Part shown: in pieces, positions 16,228 through 25,107 of the stretch
Position numbering within the stretch: the first letter of the stretch is position 1
Layout of the letters: every line of letters starts with the position of its first letter
Origin: WJJR01 sp964440935
GTDB lineage: Bacteria > Zixibacteria > MSB-5A5 > WJJR01
DNA: 64,000 nucleotides
Assembly: GCA_964440935.1 (NCBI GenBank)
Contig: CAYTTY010000004.1
Span: 1-64,000 of the forward strand
Direction: 5' to 3'
Position numbers and translations under genes: made by a program
The notes under the pieces: generated by a model
What the model was told of the DNA's origin: nothing
Database searches by the model: none
The model's input: the letters and a program-made list of their open reading frames with translations, nothing else

Positions 16228-17424
16228 TCATCGATGCGCCGATTCAGTGACCGCCATCCATGCTGAACGACTACGCGGCGCTGACTCGTTCGCATCCACG
16301 TGTACACGCGGCAACCCATTCCCCAAACGACACACGACTTCATACGGAATCGTACCGGATCGTTCAGCGAGTTCAAACGCCGAGATGTACTCGGTGCCGT
16401 CGCGGCCCATGATCGTTACACGGTTACCGACGGCGACCTCTGGGATATTGCCGACGTCGACAACAGTCATGTCCATCCCGACGACACCGACAATTGGAAC
16501 CCGGCGTCCGTGAATGAGCATCTCGGCGTTGTTCGAAAAGTGCCGCGAATACCCCATACCGTAGCCGATGGGAACCACCGCCACATTCATGGGACGTTTG
16601 GCTTGAAAGGTTTCGCCGTAGTGGACCCACTCACCGGCTTCCACGTGGCGACAATGCAGCACGTGTGAATAGACGGACATGACGCCGGTCATCGATTGAA
16701 TGTACGTCGCCGCTCCGTTGGTGGATTCGCTGATCGGGCTCTTTGGATCGAGGCCGGAGTAAACGATCATACCCGGACGCACTGCTCCTAAATGCGACTG
16801 GGTGAAGCGTGACAGTGCATGACTCGAGGCCGCGTGGATAAGACCGGGCTCGATTCCCGCATCGCGCACCTCTTGCACCACCTTCTCGAACCGCTGCAAC
16901 TGCTGATCGATGCTGCTCGAGTCACTGGGGTCAATGCCGCGAAAATGGGTGAACACGCCTCGAATCTCGATATGCGGCAGGCTGGCGATCTGTTGCACTT
17001 CGGAAGCCGCTGTCTGCCAGTCGAGACCGAGGCGATTGATGCCGGTATTGATTTCGACATGCACGCCCACTGTGCCCGGATCGGCTTGATCGCTGATTAG
17101 TCGTGCATTCGCAATACTGGACACCGTCGGAGATAGCCCGGCCTGAATGCACGCCTCGACTTCAAAGTCGAGGGGAGGATGCAGCAGGAGGATCTCGCCG
17201 GTAATGCCCGCTTGGCGCAACTCCGCTCCCTCGGCTACGGCCGCAACGGCGAAGCGGTCCACCCCCTCCCCGAGGGCAATCCCTGCAACCGATTGTGCGC
17301 CATGGCCATACGCATCGGACTTGACGACCAGCACAATACCGCGCGCCTCGCCAATCGCCGCTCGAATGCTGCGAATGTTGTGCCGGAGACTGTCTGCGTC
17401 GATTTCTACCCAGGTCTTATGCAA
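16228..17424 (-). CDS. alr: Alanine racemase
   Basis: 398 residues, slightly longer than usual. The PLP lysine is Lys35 in VLVVKSDAYGHGAQ. The second catalytic base, a tyrosine, is in the VPIGYGMGYSR region, and RVPIVGVVGMDMTVVD is the usual C-terminal domain signature. It interconverts L- and D-alanine for peptidoglycan. ATG 17424 gives the expected start WVEIDADSLRHNIR. It is a single - strand gene facing the Mrp/DUF971 pair and divergent from nth, with a 251-bp spacer that must hold both promoters. Confidence 0.95.
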   Translation of the reverse strand: MHKTWVEIDADSLRHNIRSIRAAIGEARGIVLVVKSDAYGHGAQSVAGIALGEGVDRFAVAAVAEGAELRQAGITGEILLLHPPLDFEVEACIQAGLSPTVSSIANARLISDQADPGTVGVHVEINTGINRLGLDWQTAASEVQQIASLPHIEIRGVFTHFRGIDPSDSSSIDQQLQRFEKVVQEVRDAGIEPGLIHAASSHALSRFTQSHLGAVRPGMIVYSGLDPKSPISESTNGAATYIQSMTGVMSVYSHVLHCRHVEAGEWVHYGETFQAKRPMNVAVVPIGYGMGYSRHFSNNAEMLIHGRRVPIVGVVGMDMTVVDVGNIPEVAVGNRVTIMGRDGTEYISAFELAERSGTIPYEVVCRLGNGLPRVHVDANESAPRSRSAWMAVTESAHR

Positions 17425-17675
17425 ATGCCGTCTCCATCTGTCCGGGGCTGCTTATCGATGTTGCCCTGACTCCGGACGTGGCGAATCTACAGGCCATGTG
17501 GTGCTCCGACAAGGATGAACTCCTTACTAGTGTCGTCATTTCTTCTATGCGCGAGCGCTCACTCGAGTTCATTCCGCCGAAATTCGAGTACGCCGATTGA
17601 CCTTCGGGAACACTCGCGTGTATCATCGCGAGGGTTCTGTCTGTGATGGCTATCACAGGAGACGTGAGGAGTTGA

Positions 17676-18407
17676 ATGCCGCGTGAATCATTGGTCGAAC
17701 GCAAGAAGCGAGCCGTCCGTATCGACCGGCGACTAAAGCGCATGTATCCAGCGAAGACCGCGTTGAATCACTCCAGTCCGTTTGAATTGCTGGCTGCGAC
17801 GATTTTGTCGGCACAGTGCACCGATGTGCGGGTCAATGAGGTGCTGCCGCATCTGTTCGCACGTTACAATACGCCCGAGGCAATGGCCCATGCAGACCGT
17901 GAGGAGTTGGAGGCAATCATTCGTCCGACTGGTTTTTTCCGGTCGAAAGCCAAGAGCCTGATGGCGCTGAGCCGCGATGTGCTGGACCGGTATGGTGGCG
18001 AAGTGCCGGACTCGATAGAGGAATTGCTGACGCTGCGCGGTGTCGGCCGGAAAACCGCCAATGTGGTTCTGGGAAGCGCGTTTGGAATCGCTACCGGCGT
18101 GGTCGTCGACACCCACGTCGGGCGGTTGTCCCGCCGCCTGCGGTTTACTCATCATACCGATCCGGCCAATGTTGAGCAGGATTTGATGACTATCATTCCC
18201 GAGAAGGACTGGATTGGCTTCTCCCATCGAATGATCTGGCACGGACGCGCGCTCTGTCAGGCCCGTCGGCCAAAATGCGAAGACTGCCCGTTGGTGCCCG
18301 ATTGCCCGACTGCGGCCGATTATCTCCCTGTTGATGTGCCCTCGCGACGAACTCAATCCGGCGCCGTACATCGAACCAAGTCCCGCAAGCGTACATCGTC
18401 ACGCTGA
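17676..18407 (+). CDS. nth: Endonuclease III
   Basis: 243 residues. The helix-hairpin-helix LTLRGVGRKTANVVLG holds catalytic Lys126, and Asp145 in VVVDTHVGRL is the second catalytic residue. The four-cysteine 4Fe-4S loop is C194-x6-C201-x2-C204-x5-C210. It removes oxidised pyrimidines and nicks the abasic site in base excision repair. ATG 17676 gives the usual N-terminus; the basic tail after residue 220 is longer than in E. coli Nth. Confidence 0.95.
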   Translation: MPRESLVERKKRAVRIDRRLKRMYPAKTALNHSSPFELLAATILSAQCTDVRVNEVLPHLFARYNTPEAMAHADREELEAIIRPTGFFRSKAKSLMALSRDVLDRYGGEVPDSIEELLTLRGVGRKTANVVLGSAFGIATGVVVDTHVGRLSRRLRFTHHTDPANVEQDLMTIIPEKDWIGFSHRMIWHGRALCQARRPKCEDCPLVPDCPTAADYLPVDVPSRRTQSGAVHRTKSRKRTSSR

Positions 18408-18484
18408 GCGCATCGTCTTGCCTGATGGCCGCCTTTGGCGTATCCTGTCGCGTTGCAATTGAACCACGACTGCTGTAGTCAGTT

Positions 18485-18892
18485 ATGACCGATCCATTCG
18501 AGGAAGAAGACGATCACCGGACACCGATTGAGTTCTTTGAAGATGGCTTCCGCGAGTTCGGTGCGGGATTGTATTTCGAAGCCCATGATACGTGGGAGGA
18601 ATTTTGGCATCGGCTGCGGGGACCGGATCGGCGGTTCTTGCAGGCACTGATCCATCTCGCGGTGGGCGCTTATCATTATGAAAACGGCAATACGAGCGGT
18701 GCGCAGAGCCAATGGGGGAAGTGTCGCGACAAGTTGCGTCCCTATCCGGCTGGCCACTGGGGCGTTGATGCCAGCGAATGGATCACCTGGATCGAAGCCT
18801 ATCTGGCTGATCGATCGCTGCCGTCATTTCCACCGTCATTGCGGTTCAAACAGAGTGAATTCCCACGCGATCTCACCATGGCTGCCGGGTGA
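18485..18892 (+). CDS. DUF309 family protein
   Basis: 135 residues. The helical DUF309 signature is clear: FREFGAGLYFEAHDTWEEFW followed by DRRFLQALIHLAVGAYHYENGN. The E-H-E-W cluster is the conserved core of this small family, whose biochemical role is unknown. It follows nth by 77 bp on the same strand and precedes the HEAT-repeat lipoprotein by 25 bp. ATG 18485 starts before an acidic segment, TDPFEEEDDHR. Confidence 0.8.
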   Translation: MTDPFEEEDDHRTPIEFFEDGFREFGAGLYFEAHDTWEEFWHRLRGPDRRFLQALIHLAVGAYHYENGNTSGAQSQWGKCRDKLRPYPAGHWGVDASEWITWIEAYLADRSLPSFPPSLRFKQSEFPRDLTMAAG

Positions 18893-18917
18893 GATCGACA
18901 ACTTTCGATAGATACAC

Positions 18918-20930
18918 ATGAGGATGGCCGTGAAACGCAATCGATTCAATCACACGATTATCAGTATTGGCATCATCATTGGTCTCGCCGCACTGGCAGG
19001 GTGTGGTGACAGCTCCGAACAGCAATTGAACCAGATTGCTGTCTGGGAGGATCAGGGTTGGACTGCCGATGGGCAGTTGACGAAATTGATGTTTGAAGGA
19101 AACGACGAGGTGCGTGCACGTGCTGCGCTCGCGATGGCCCGTGTCAATGATACGCTGACGATCGATTCGGTGCGTTTGGCGTATCTCAACGATTCCGATC
19201 CCGATGTGCGCGCCACGGCGGCGTTTATTTACGGTGCGGGGCAGTGGCGCAAGGGGGCCGCTCACGTCATGGAATCATTGGAGCGGGACGAGGATCCACA
19301 GGTGATTCGCGAAACGCTCCAGGCGATGATCCGTGTGTATGCCCGCGACGATTACCAAAAGGTCTTCCCGTTTCTCCGTCACGACGATCCCGCTGTCCGC
19401 GCGCAGGCGTTGCTCACATTGAATGGACTGAATCGGTGGGATGAGGTTGACTCGCTTGTTCGTATGCTGGAGGATCCGGATCGGACCGTGCAGTGGTGTG
19501 CATTATTCGCACTCCTCGGCGCACGTAGCGAAGCCGGCGGGACGGCGGCACTGCCGTTTCTGCGCGACACGTCGGTGGAAATCCGTCGTCTCGCCTACCG
19601 GGTTGTGGGATCGTCGCCCGACCTGAGTCTGAAAGACAGTCTTCTTCAGGGGCTGAACGATCCGAATCCCTTAGTTCGCGCGTCGGCTGCCGAGGCATTT
19701 GCCTTGCAGGTAGATACCATCTCGATTGTAAAAACCTATCCGTATCTCGAATCAGAAGAGAATCCACTGGTACTGATGAACCTGCTCAAAGCGCTGGGTG
19801 ATCATTGGCGTCCCGCCATCGAGCCGTACCTGCGCGAATTGATGACACACGACGATCCCGGTGTGCGGGCGCAGGCGGTGAAGACGGCCGTGCGGCGTCT
19901 CGACGGTGATTTTGCCGATGTCATCGCACCGGCAGTTACCGATCCCTCACCATTGGTGCGAATGGCGTGGTGCGAGGCGATTGATAACGTCTCGACATAC
20001 ATCCAGTTCGATCGCACCCCGCTGCAGCCGTATGCCGATTCGTTGACCTACGACTCGGTACCGCGTGTACGGGCCCGGGCTTTGCAAACCTATCTCACGT
20101 TAAATGGGACGAACAGCGCCGCGAATCTGAATCGCATTTATAACGACACCGATCACTACTGCCAGCAAATGGCGATCAATCTCATCGGTACCTTCCGGTT
20201 GCAGATATATCAGGATTCGCTCTACGAGAGATATCAGGCGATCATCGATATGTGGCGTCCCGAGTTGAAGTGGGCCATTCTGGCGGCGACGGCGAACATG
20301 TCACCGTCGGTGCATCCGACGCCGGTGCGCCGTGAAATTTTCACCTGGGGGATCGATGACCCCAATCGGTTGGTGCGATGGTACAGCATCGCCGTGTGGG
20401 AGAAGTTCCGCGAAGATCAGCGCGATCTTCTGGGTACGTATCAAACCGATCTGACAGTCGAGAATGTCGACGAGTTGTTGTATCCATATTCATCGAATCC
20501 CATTGCGCAATTGGAAACGACACGCGGGCGGATTACCCTTGAGCTGTTGCAGGACCGTGCACCGCGCGCCGTGCGCCGATTCATTACGATTGCCCGGGAC
20601 GGACTCTACGATCGTTGCCAGATGAACGATATCCAGCCGGGAAACATTATCCAAACCGGTGATCGCAGGATCAATGGTTGGGGCTTGCCGGGTGAGACAG
20701 TGCGCGACGAATTGCAGCCCGATCGGATTGGGGCCGGCGATGTGCTGTGGTTGATCAACTCACGCGATTCGGGGCATGGGGCCTTCGGCATTGTGCTGTC
20801 ACGCTCGCCGTATCTCGACTGGCGTTACGCGCGATTCGCCAAAATCGTTGATGGGCTTGATGTTGCGCAGTCATTGACGTACTCGGATTCGATCAGGACC
20901 GTGATCATCGAAACGCCTGATGCCATCTGA
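18918..20930 (+). CDS. Lipoprotein with HEAT repeats and C-terminal cyclophilin-like domain
   Basis: 670 residues. A signal peptide with lipobox LAALAGC is followed by about 450 residues of HEAT-type helical repeats (NDEVRARAALAMARV, DSDPDVRATAAFIYG, DDPAVRAQALLTL, DDPGVRAQAVKTAVRR). The last 140 residues resemble a cyclophilin-type peptidyl-prolyl isomerase (LETTRGRITLELLQDRAPRA; NIIQTGDRRINGWG; GAFGIVLSRSP). The FHR motif that carries the catalytic arginine in active cyclophilins reads CQMND here, so catalysis is doubtful. It is probably an envelope scaffold or chaperone. ATG 18918 or 18924 are both possible. Confidence 0.8.
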   Translation: MRMAVKRNRFNHTIISIGIIIGLAALAGCGDSSEQQLNQIAVWEDQGWTADGQLTKLMFEGNDEVRARAALAMARVNDTLTIDSVRLAYLNDSDPDVRATAAFIYGAGQWRKGAAHVMESLERDEDPQVIRETLQAMIRVYARDDYQKVFPFLRHDDPAVRAQALLTLNGLNRWDEVDSLVRMLEDPDRTVQWCALFALLGARSEAGGTAALPFLRDTSVEIRRLAYRVVGSSPDLSLKDSLLQGLNDPNPLVRASAAEAFALQVDTISIVKTYPYLESEENPLVLMNLLKALGDHWRPAIEPYLRELMTHDDPGVRAQAVKTAVRRLDGDFADVIAPAVTDPSPLVRMAWCEAIDNVSTYIQFDRTPLQPYADSLTYDSVPRVRARALQTYLTLNGTNSAANLNRIYNDTDHYCQQMAINLIGTFRLQIYQDSLYERYQAIIDMWRPELKWAILAATANMSPSVHPTPVRREIFTWGIDDPNRLVRWYSIAVWEKFREDQRDLLGTYQTDLTVENVDELLYPYSSNPIAQLETTRGRITLELLQDRAPRAVRRFITIARDGLYDRCQMNDIQPGNIIQTGDRRINGWGLPGETVRDELQPDRIGAGDVLWLINSRDSGHGAFGIVLSRSPYLDWRYARFAKIVDGLDVAQSLTYSDSIRTVIIETPDAI

Positions 20931-21005
20931 GCACGGCCGATTGTACCGCAAATGATTCCAGTGGCGGCGCGTTGTACCTGTTTGGGTGAGAGCCGGGAGC
21001 AAAGT

Positions 21006-21839
21006 GTGACCGTAGTACCACAAACCAACCGGACAGAACAATCTGTCACGGGGCAGAAAGAACAGCAACTCATTGCACTGATCCGTTCATTCGCCTCCGT
21101 GATCGTGGCGTACTCTGGTGGTGTCGACTCGACGTATCTGGCAGCGGTGGCTCACGAGGCCTTAGGTGATCGGGCGCTGATTGCTACCGCGCAGTCGCCT
21201 TCATTGGCTTTAGCGGAGTTCGAAGATGCGCATCGTCTGGCCGCCGAGCGTGGCTGGAATTTCCGCATTGTCCGCACACACGAAGCTGACGATGACCGGT
21301 GGCTGAGCAATGACTCGCAGCGTTGCTTCTTCTGCAAGAGTGAACTGTTCAATGTGCTGGGAGAAATCGCCTCGCACGAGGGCTTCGATGCGATTTTTTA
21401 CGGCGCGATTCCCGAAGATCTCGGTGATGTGCGTCCCGGGCATCAGGCGGCGCACGAACATGGTGCACAGGCGCCGTTGATCGATGTCGGCTTGAGCAAA
21501 GATGAGATTCGGGAACTCTCCAGGCGGCGCGGATTGCCGACATGGGACAAGCCGCAGGCGGCCTGCCTGGCATCACGCTTTCCCACCGGAACGAGGATTA
21601 CCGTGACGGAATTGGGACAAGTGGACCGTGCTGAAGCGGCGTTGACGGCCTACGGATTCAGTGGGCACCGGGTACGTCATCATAATGACATCGCACGCAT
21701 CGAGTTGCAGCCCCACGATTGGCCGCGCATGGGTGACGAGGAGATCCGTGCCAGTGTGGTGGCCTCGCTGAAGTCGCTTGGGTACAAACACGTGACGGTC
21801 GATCTGGCGGGGTACAAACCGGCCGGGCAGAATACGTAG
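21006..21839 (+). CDS. larE: ATP-dependent sacrificial sulfur transferase LarE
   Basis: 277 residues from GTG 21006, which has GGGAG 6 nt upstream; an in-frame ATG at 20952 would add 18 poorly fitting residues. The PP-loop VAYSGGVDSTYLAA adenylates the substrate. CFFCKSELF, AIPEDLGDVRPGHQAA and AACLASRFPTGTRIT are LarE signatures, and the cysteine of the last matches the sacrificial sulfur donor in single-turnover LarE. The enzyme installs sulfur on the pyridinium dicarboxylate precursor of the nickel-pincer cofactor of lactate racemase. larB follows with no gap; larC and larA are not in the window. Confidence 0.9.
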   Translation: MTVVPQTNRTEQSVTGQKEQQLIALIRSFASVIVAYSGGVDSTYLAAVAHEALGDRALIATAQSPSLALAEFEDAHRLAAERGWNFRIVRTHEADDDRWLSNDSQRCFFCKSELFNVLGEIASHEGFDAIFYGAIPEDLGDVRPGHQAAHEHGAQAPLIDVGLSKDEIRELSRRRGLPTWDKPQAACLASRFPTGTRITVTELGQVDRAEAALTAYGFSGHRVRHHNDIARIELQPHDWPRMGDEEIRASVVASLKSLGYKHVTVDLAGYKPAGQNT

Positions 21840-22604
21840 ATGGACATTCGCTCAATCCTCGAAGACGTTGCCGCCGGACGGCTGAGTGCCTCGGACGCGC
21901 ATCAGAAACTCTCCGACTGGCCCGCGGCCGACCTGGGCTTTGCCCGGATCGACAATCACCGCGAGTCGCGCACCGGGTTTGTCGAGGTCGTGTACTGCGG
22001 CGGCAAAACGCCCGAGCAAGTAGCCGGGATTCTCGAACGGCAGTCAATCACACACAAAGCATTGCTCGCCACCCGCGCCGAGGCGGCTCATGCCGAGGCG
22101 GCACAACGGGTTGTCGGCGATCTCGAGTATCATGCGGTCCCGAAACTGCTGCGCCGGCTGGATTCGGCTCGCACCCATTATGTTCCGCCGATCGCCGTGG
22201 TGTCGGCCGGAACATCCGATCTGCCCATTTCTGAAGAAGCGGCATTGACAATCGAAACTGTCGGTCATCCGTTGCAGCGATTTTACGATGTCGGCGTGGC
22301 GGGTTTACATCGCGTGGCATCGGTGCGCAATCAGTTGGAAGAATGCGGGGCAGTGATTGTGGTGGCCGGGATGGATGGTGCGCTGCCGTCGGTTGTCGGC
22401 GGACTGATTTCACGGCCGGTGATTGCGGTGCCGACATCGATCGGGTATGGAGCGTCGTTTAATGGTTTGGCGGCGTTGTTGGGGATGCTCTCCTCCTGTG
22501 CGCCGGGTGTGACAGTCGTGAATATCGACAACGGTTTCGGGGCGGCGATTGCTGCCTGCCGGATTAACCAAGTCCGTGTACCGCAAGAGCCTTCGGGAAG
22601 TTGA
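21840..22604 (+). CDS. larB: LarB, nickel-pincer cofactor biosynthesis carboxylase/hydrolase
   Basis: 254 residues. The first 120 are LarB-specific (DIRSILEDVAAGRLSASDA; FVEVVYCGGKTPEQV). The C-terminal half is a PurE-like domain (VVSAGTSDLPISEEAA; DVGVAGLHR; VVAGMDGALPSVVGGL; TSIGYGASFNGLAALLGML). LarB carboxylates the pyridinium ring of nicotinic acid adenine dinucleotide and releases AMP, the first step towards the nickel-pincer nucleotide. ATG 21840 abuts the larE stop, so the two are cotranscribed. CAPGVTVVNIDNGFGAA is the expected C-terminal signature. Confidence 0.92.
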   Translation: MDIRSILEDVAAGRLSASDAHQKLSDWPAADLGFARIDNHRESRTGFVEVVYCGGKTPEQVAGILERQSITHKALLATRAEAAHAEAAQRVVGDLEYHAVPKLLRRLDSARTHYVPPIAVVSAGTSDLPISEEAALTIETVGHPLQRFYDVGVAGLHRVASVRNQLEECGAVIVVAGMDGALPSVVGGLISRPVIAVPTSIGYGASFNGLAALLGMLSSCAPGVTVVNIDNGFGAAIAACRINQVRVPQEPSGS

Positions 22605-22655
22605 TCGTTAAGGCCAATTTGTTTCCGTAACAGTTTCACGGGGTGTTCACCCTGT

Positions 22656-22742
22656 GCTGTCATTCCCGCGGAAGAGGGAATCCACTTTTTGGTGTGTCAC
22701 TGAACGAAAACTTGGATTCCGCGCTTGCGCGGGGATGACAGC
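22656..22742. repeat. Palindromic dRS3-like intergenic element
   Basis: Outer arms GCTGTCATTCCCGCG and CGCGGGGATGACAGC pair at 14 of 15 positions; inner TGGATTCC and GGAATCCA match as well. The left part reads ATTCCC-N8-GGGAAT (22662-22681), the pattern described for dRS3 elements of Neisseria and found in similar repeats elsewhere. It lies between larB and the next gene. Confidence 0.75.
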
Positions 22743-22788
22743 CAAAAAGGTAAGCCATGAAGTGTTAATCAGACCGAAAGGAGTCGTT

Positions 22789-23121
22789 ATGGCTGATTTG
22801 GCAGCGAAAGAATGTGTTCCCTGCAAAGGTGGTGTGCCGCCGCTGAAGGGGGAGGAATTGACCAAACTGCAATCACAGGTGTCGGACTGGTCGGTGGTCG
22901 ATGAACATCACATCGAAAAGGACTTCACCTTTCCCGACTTCGTCAAGGCGCTGGAGTTTGTCAACCAGGTCGGCGCGCTCGCCGAGGAGCAGGGGCATCA
23001 TCCGGACATCTATCTGACCTACGGCAAGGCGGGTGTCACATTGTGGACGCATAAAATCGACGGACTCACAGAAAGTGATTTCATTATGGCCGCCAAGATC
23101 GATGAATTACATGGGGGATGA
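22789..23121 (+). CDS. Pterin-4a-carbinolamine dehydratase family protein
   Basis: 110 residues. EEQGHHPDIYLTYGKAGVTLWTHKI contains the HHP...H active-site signature of the PCD/DCoH family, and GLTESDFIMAAKID is the usual ending. The family dehydrates 4a-hydroxytetrahydropterin, but many bacterial members lack an aromatic amino acid hydroxylase partner and may have another role; none is seen here. ATG 22789 with AAAGGAG just upstream is chosen. The open frame extends 45 codons further into the palindromic repeat at 22656-22742, which is not coding. Confidence 0.88.
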   Translation: MADLAAKECVPCKGGVPPLKGEELTKLQSQVSDWSVVDEHHIEKDFTFPDFVKALEFVNQVGALAEEQGHHPDIYLTYGKAGVTLWTHKIDGLTESDFIMAAKIDELHGG

Positions 23122-23174
23122 AGGTTATCGGTGTGGTGTGCAGGGCCAGGAGCCAAAGTACGAACCGGCCGTAG

Positions 23175-23193
23175 GGGCGTATTGCATACGCCC
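23175..23193. repeat. GGGCGTAT/ATACGCCC hairpin
   Basis: GGGCGTAT (23175-23182) and ATACGCCC (23186-23193) form an 8-bp stem. A further AGGGCGTATGCA lies about 30 bp downstream, so alternative pairing is possible. It occupies the spacer before the DUF6504 gene. Confidence 0.5.
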
Positions 23194-23327
23194 TCGCCCG
23201 TGAACGCAACAGTGATAGGGCGTATGCACTTCGGCTTCACTCAGCATAAACAATACGCCACTTCAACGCACCGACACGATAGCGAGACAATCAACACCGG
23301 TACGTGGCGGCGAAGTGAAGCGGTACG

Positions 23328-23576
23328 GTGTATCAGACATTAGATGATCCGATCGATGTGATTGCCGTCTTCGAGAAGCACACGCTGAAGCCGGTACGGT
23401 TTCGCTGGAACGGCAACACACACAAAATTGCCCGGGTGACCGGCGCGTGGCGGTCGAAAGACGGGGAATCGTCGATTCGCCACTACGCCGTCGTCGACAC
23501 GAGGGCGAATTTCTTCGAGCTGACTTACAACGAACGTCACACCCACTGGACAATCACGAAGGTCTGGGTGGAGTGA
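23328..23576 (+). CDS. DUF6504-like small protein next to DinB
   Basis: 82 residues: IDVIAVFEKHTLKPVRFRWNGN, then ARVTGAWRSKDGES and a C-terminal TNERHTHWTITKVW-like end. This layout (a basic domain with a WxW-containing end) fits DUF6504, which I recall being found beside Y-family polymerases; the role is unknown. GTG 23328 is the only start that keeps the conserved beginning; no strong ribosome-binding site is visible. dinB starts 1 nt after the stop, so the two are coupled. It is a candidate accessory factor for translesion synthesis. Confidence 0.7.
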   Translation: MYQTLDDPIDVIAVFEKHTLKPVRFRWNGNTHKIARVTGAWRSKDGESSIRHYAVVDTRANFFELTYNERHTHWTITKVWVE

Positions 23577-23577
23577 G

Positions 23578-24762
23578 ATGGAGTCGCGGATCCTCCATAT
23601 CGACATGGACGCGTTTTTCGCGGCGGTCGAGCAGAGTGTCAACCCGCGTCTGATCGGCCAGCCGGTGATTGTCGGCGGCGGGCCGGGCGGACGCGGGATT
23701 GTCACGACCGCATCGTACGAGTGCCGCCCGTATGGTGTCCATTCCGGCATGTCGGCCGCCTTGGCCAAACGTCGCTGCCCGCAGGCGATCTTTGTGCCGG
23801 TCAATGGCTGGCACTACGGGTACATTTCGCGGCAACTGCGCGACATCTACAGTGAATTCTTGCCGCGTGTCGAAGCGGTGTCGGTCGATGAAGCGTTTTT
23901 GGATGTAACGGGCATGGATCGCCTGTTCGGTAGTGAAGTGGGATTGGGGCAAAAACTGAAAGAACGGATTCGCAGCGAATTCAATCTCACCTGTTCGTTG
24001 GGAATCGCACCAAATAAATTGCTGGCCAAGCTGGCGTCGAGTGTGTTCAAGCCCGATGGGTTGACCGTGGTCGGCCGTGACGACATTCCGCACATGTTCT
24101 ACCACTTGCCGGTCGAATCGGTCAGCGGAGTCGGGCCGACGACGCTTAAGGGTTTACACCGGTTTGATATTCGCACCATTGGCGATCTGGCCAATTGCGA
24201 CGAAGCGCGCATTGTGCGCTGCCTTGGCGATCACGGAACACATCTGCAACGACGCCTTCGTGGCGAATCGCAATCGACCGTCGTGCCGTACGATGAACAA
24301 CCCGATCACAAATCGGTCGGTCACGAAATGACATTCGCTGCCGACATCGGCGATACGGCGACATGGATTGCGATTCTCAACCAATTGGCGCGCCGTGTCG
24401 CGCGACGGATGCGTCGTTACGGCCAGGCCGGACGCACGGTAACGGTCAAATACCGGTTCGCCAATTTCACGACCAAAACCTGCCGCACAACATTACCGGC
24501 GCAGACCGATGATTCGCATATCATCTTCACAGCGGCCCGTCAATTGCTCCAAGCTGCGCTAACCGAACCGGCCAAATTGCGTTTGCTCGGAGTTTCAGTG
24601 TCCGGATTGACATTGGTTGAGGACGGGGTGCAGCAACGTCTGTTCGATTACGACAACACAAGCCGGCGCAAATGCACCGACCGTGTGGTCGATGCCTTGC
24701 AGGACCGCTTCGGCGATCATGTCATCACGACGGGGCTGGCGAGCCAGTTCCGGGGACGGTAA
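23578..24762 (+). CDS. dinB: DNA polymerase IV (Y-family)
   Basis: 394 residues. Catalytic acidic residues lie in ILHIDMDAFFAAVEQ and VSVDEAFLDVTGM. GIVTTASYECRPYGVHSGM is the fingers motif, SLGIAPNKLLAKLASS the palm/thumb motif, and the helix-hairpin-helix SVSGVGPTTLKGL follows. The little-finger domain starts near residue 240. It performs translesion synthesis across damaged template bases. The C-terminus (HVITTGLASQFRGR) shows no obvious beta-clamp motif, although QRLFDYD upstream of it is close to the QxxLF type. It is coupled to the DUF6504 gene. Confidence 0.93.
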   Translation: MESRILHIDMDAFFAAVEQSVNPRLIGQPVIVGGGPGGRGIVTTASYECRPYGVHSGMSAALAKRRCPQAIFVPVNGWHYGYISRQLRDIYSEFLPRVEAVSVDEAFLDVTGMDRLFGSEVGLGQKLKERIRSEFNLTCSLGIAPNKLLAKLASSVFKPDGLTVVGRDDIPHMFYHLPVESVSGVGPTTLKGLHRFDIRTIGDLANCDEARIVRCLGDHGTHLQRRLRGESQSTVVPYDEQPDHKSVGHEMTFAADIGDTATWIAILNQLARRVARRMRRYGQAGRTVTVKYRFANFTTKTCRTTLPAQTDDSHIIFTAARQLLQAALTEPAKLRLLGVSVSGLTLVEDGVQQRLFDYDNTSRRKCTDRVVDALQDRFGDHVITTGLASQFRGR

Positions 24763-25107
24763 CAGCTGGCTTCTGCCAAGGGCGAGGCTCCCGCCGAGCA
24801 CAGGTCCACAGACCGTTACGATTTTGGGAGGATCATTGCCGCAGTCTGGGGATCGGCATCAAAGACATCATGTAGTGCTCGATCACGGGCGCGGGACCAG
24901 TGCTCGCCAAAAGGCTCGCCCACCAATCTGTCAAACCTGAAAACACCCCCTCTGCAAAACTGACAATTCCTGCTCGGGTAGGGCGGGACATGACTGCCAT
25001 GAGGCCGTATAATGGGGTGGACGGTGCCGTGCGTGTCGCATGACGCGACGGTATATGCAACGATCACGTGATACCGGTCCCTCCGGGGGTTCCCGTAAGG
25101 AGAGATC
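24763..25107. other. Spacer with aminotransferase promoter
   Basis: No gene is seen. It contains the promoter candidate at 24985-25013 and a 95-bp untranslated leader before the aminotransferase. Confidence 0.55.
24985..25013 (+). promoter_or_regulatory. Promoter of the aminotransferase gene
   Basis: A perfect TATAAT (25008-25013) is preceded by 17 nt and GGGACA (24985-24990, 4/6 match to TTGACA). It lies about 95 bp upstream of the ATG at 25108. Confidence 0.55.

Noticed and set aside
22654..22788. N-terminal 45-codon extension of the pterin dehydratase
   Set aside because: It is the dRS3-like palindrome read through; the family start and a good ribosome-binding site are at 22789.
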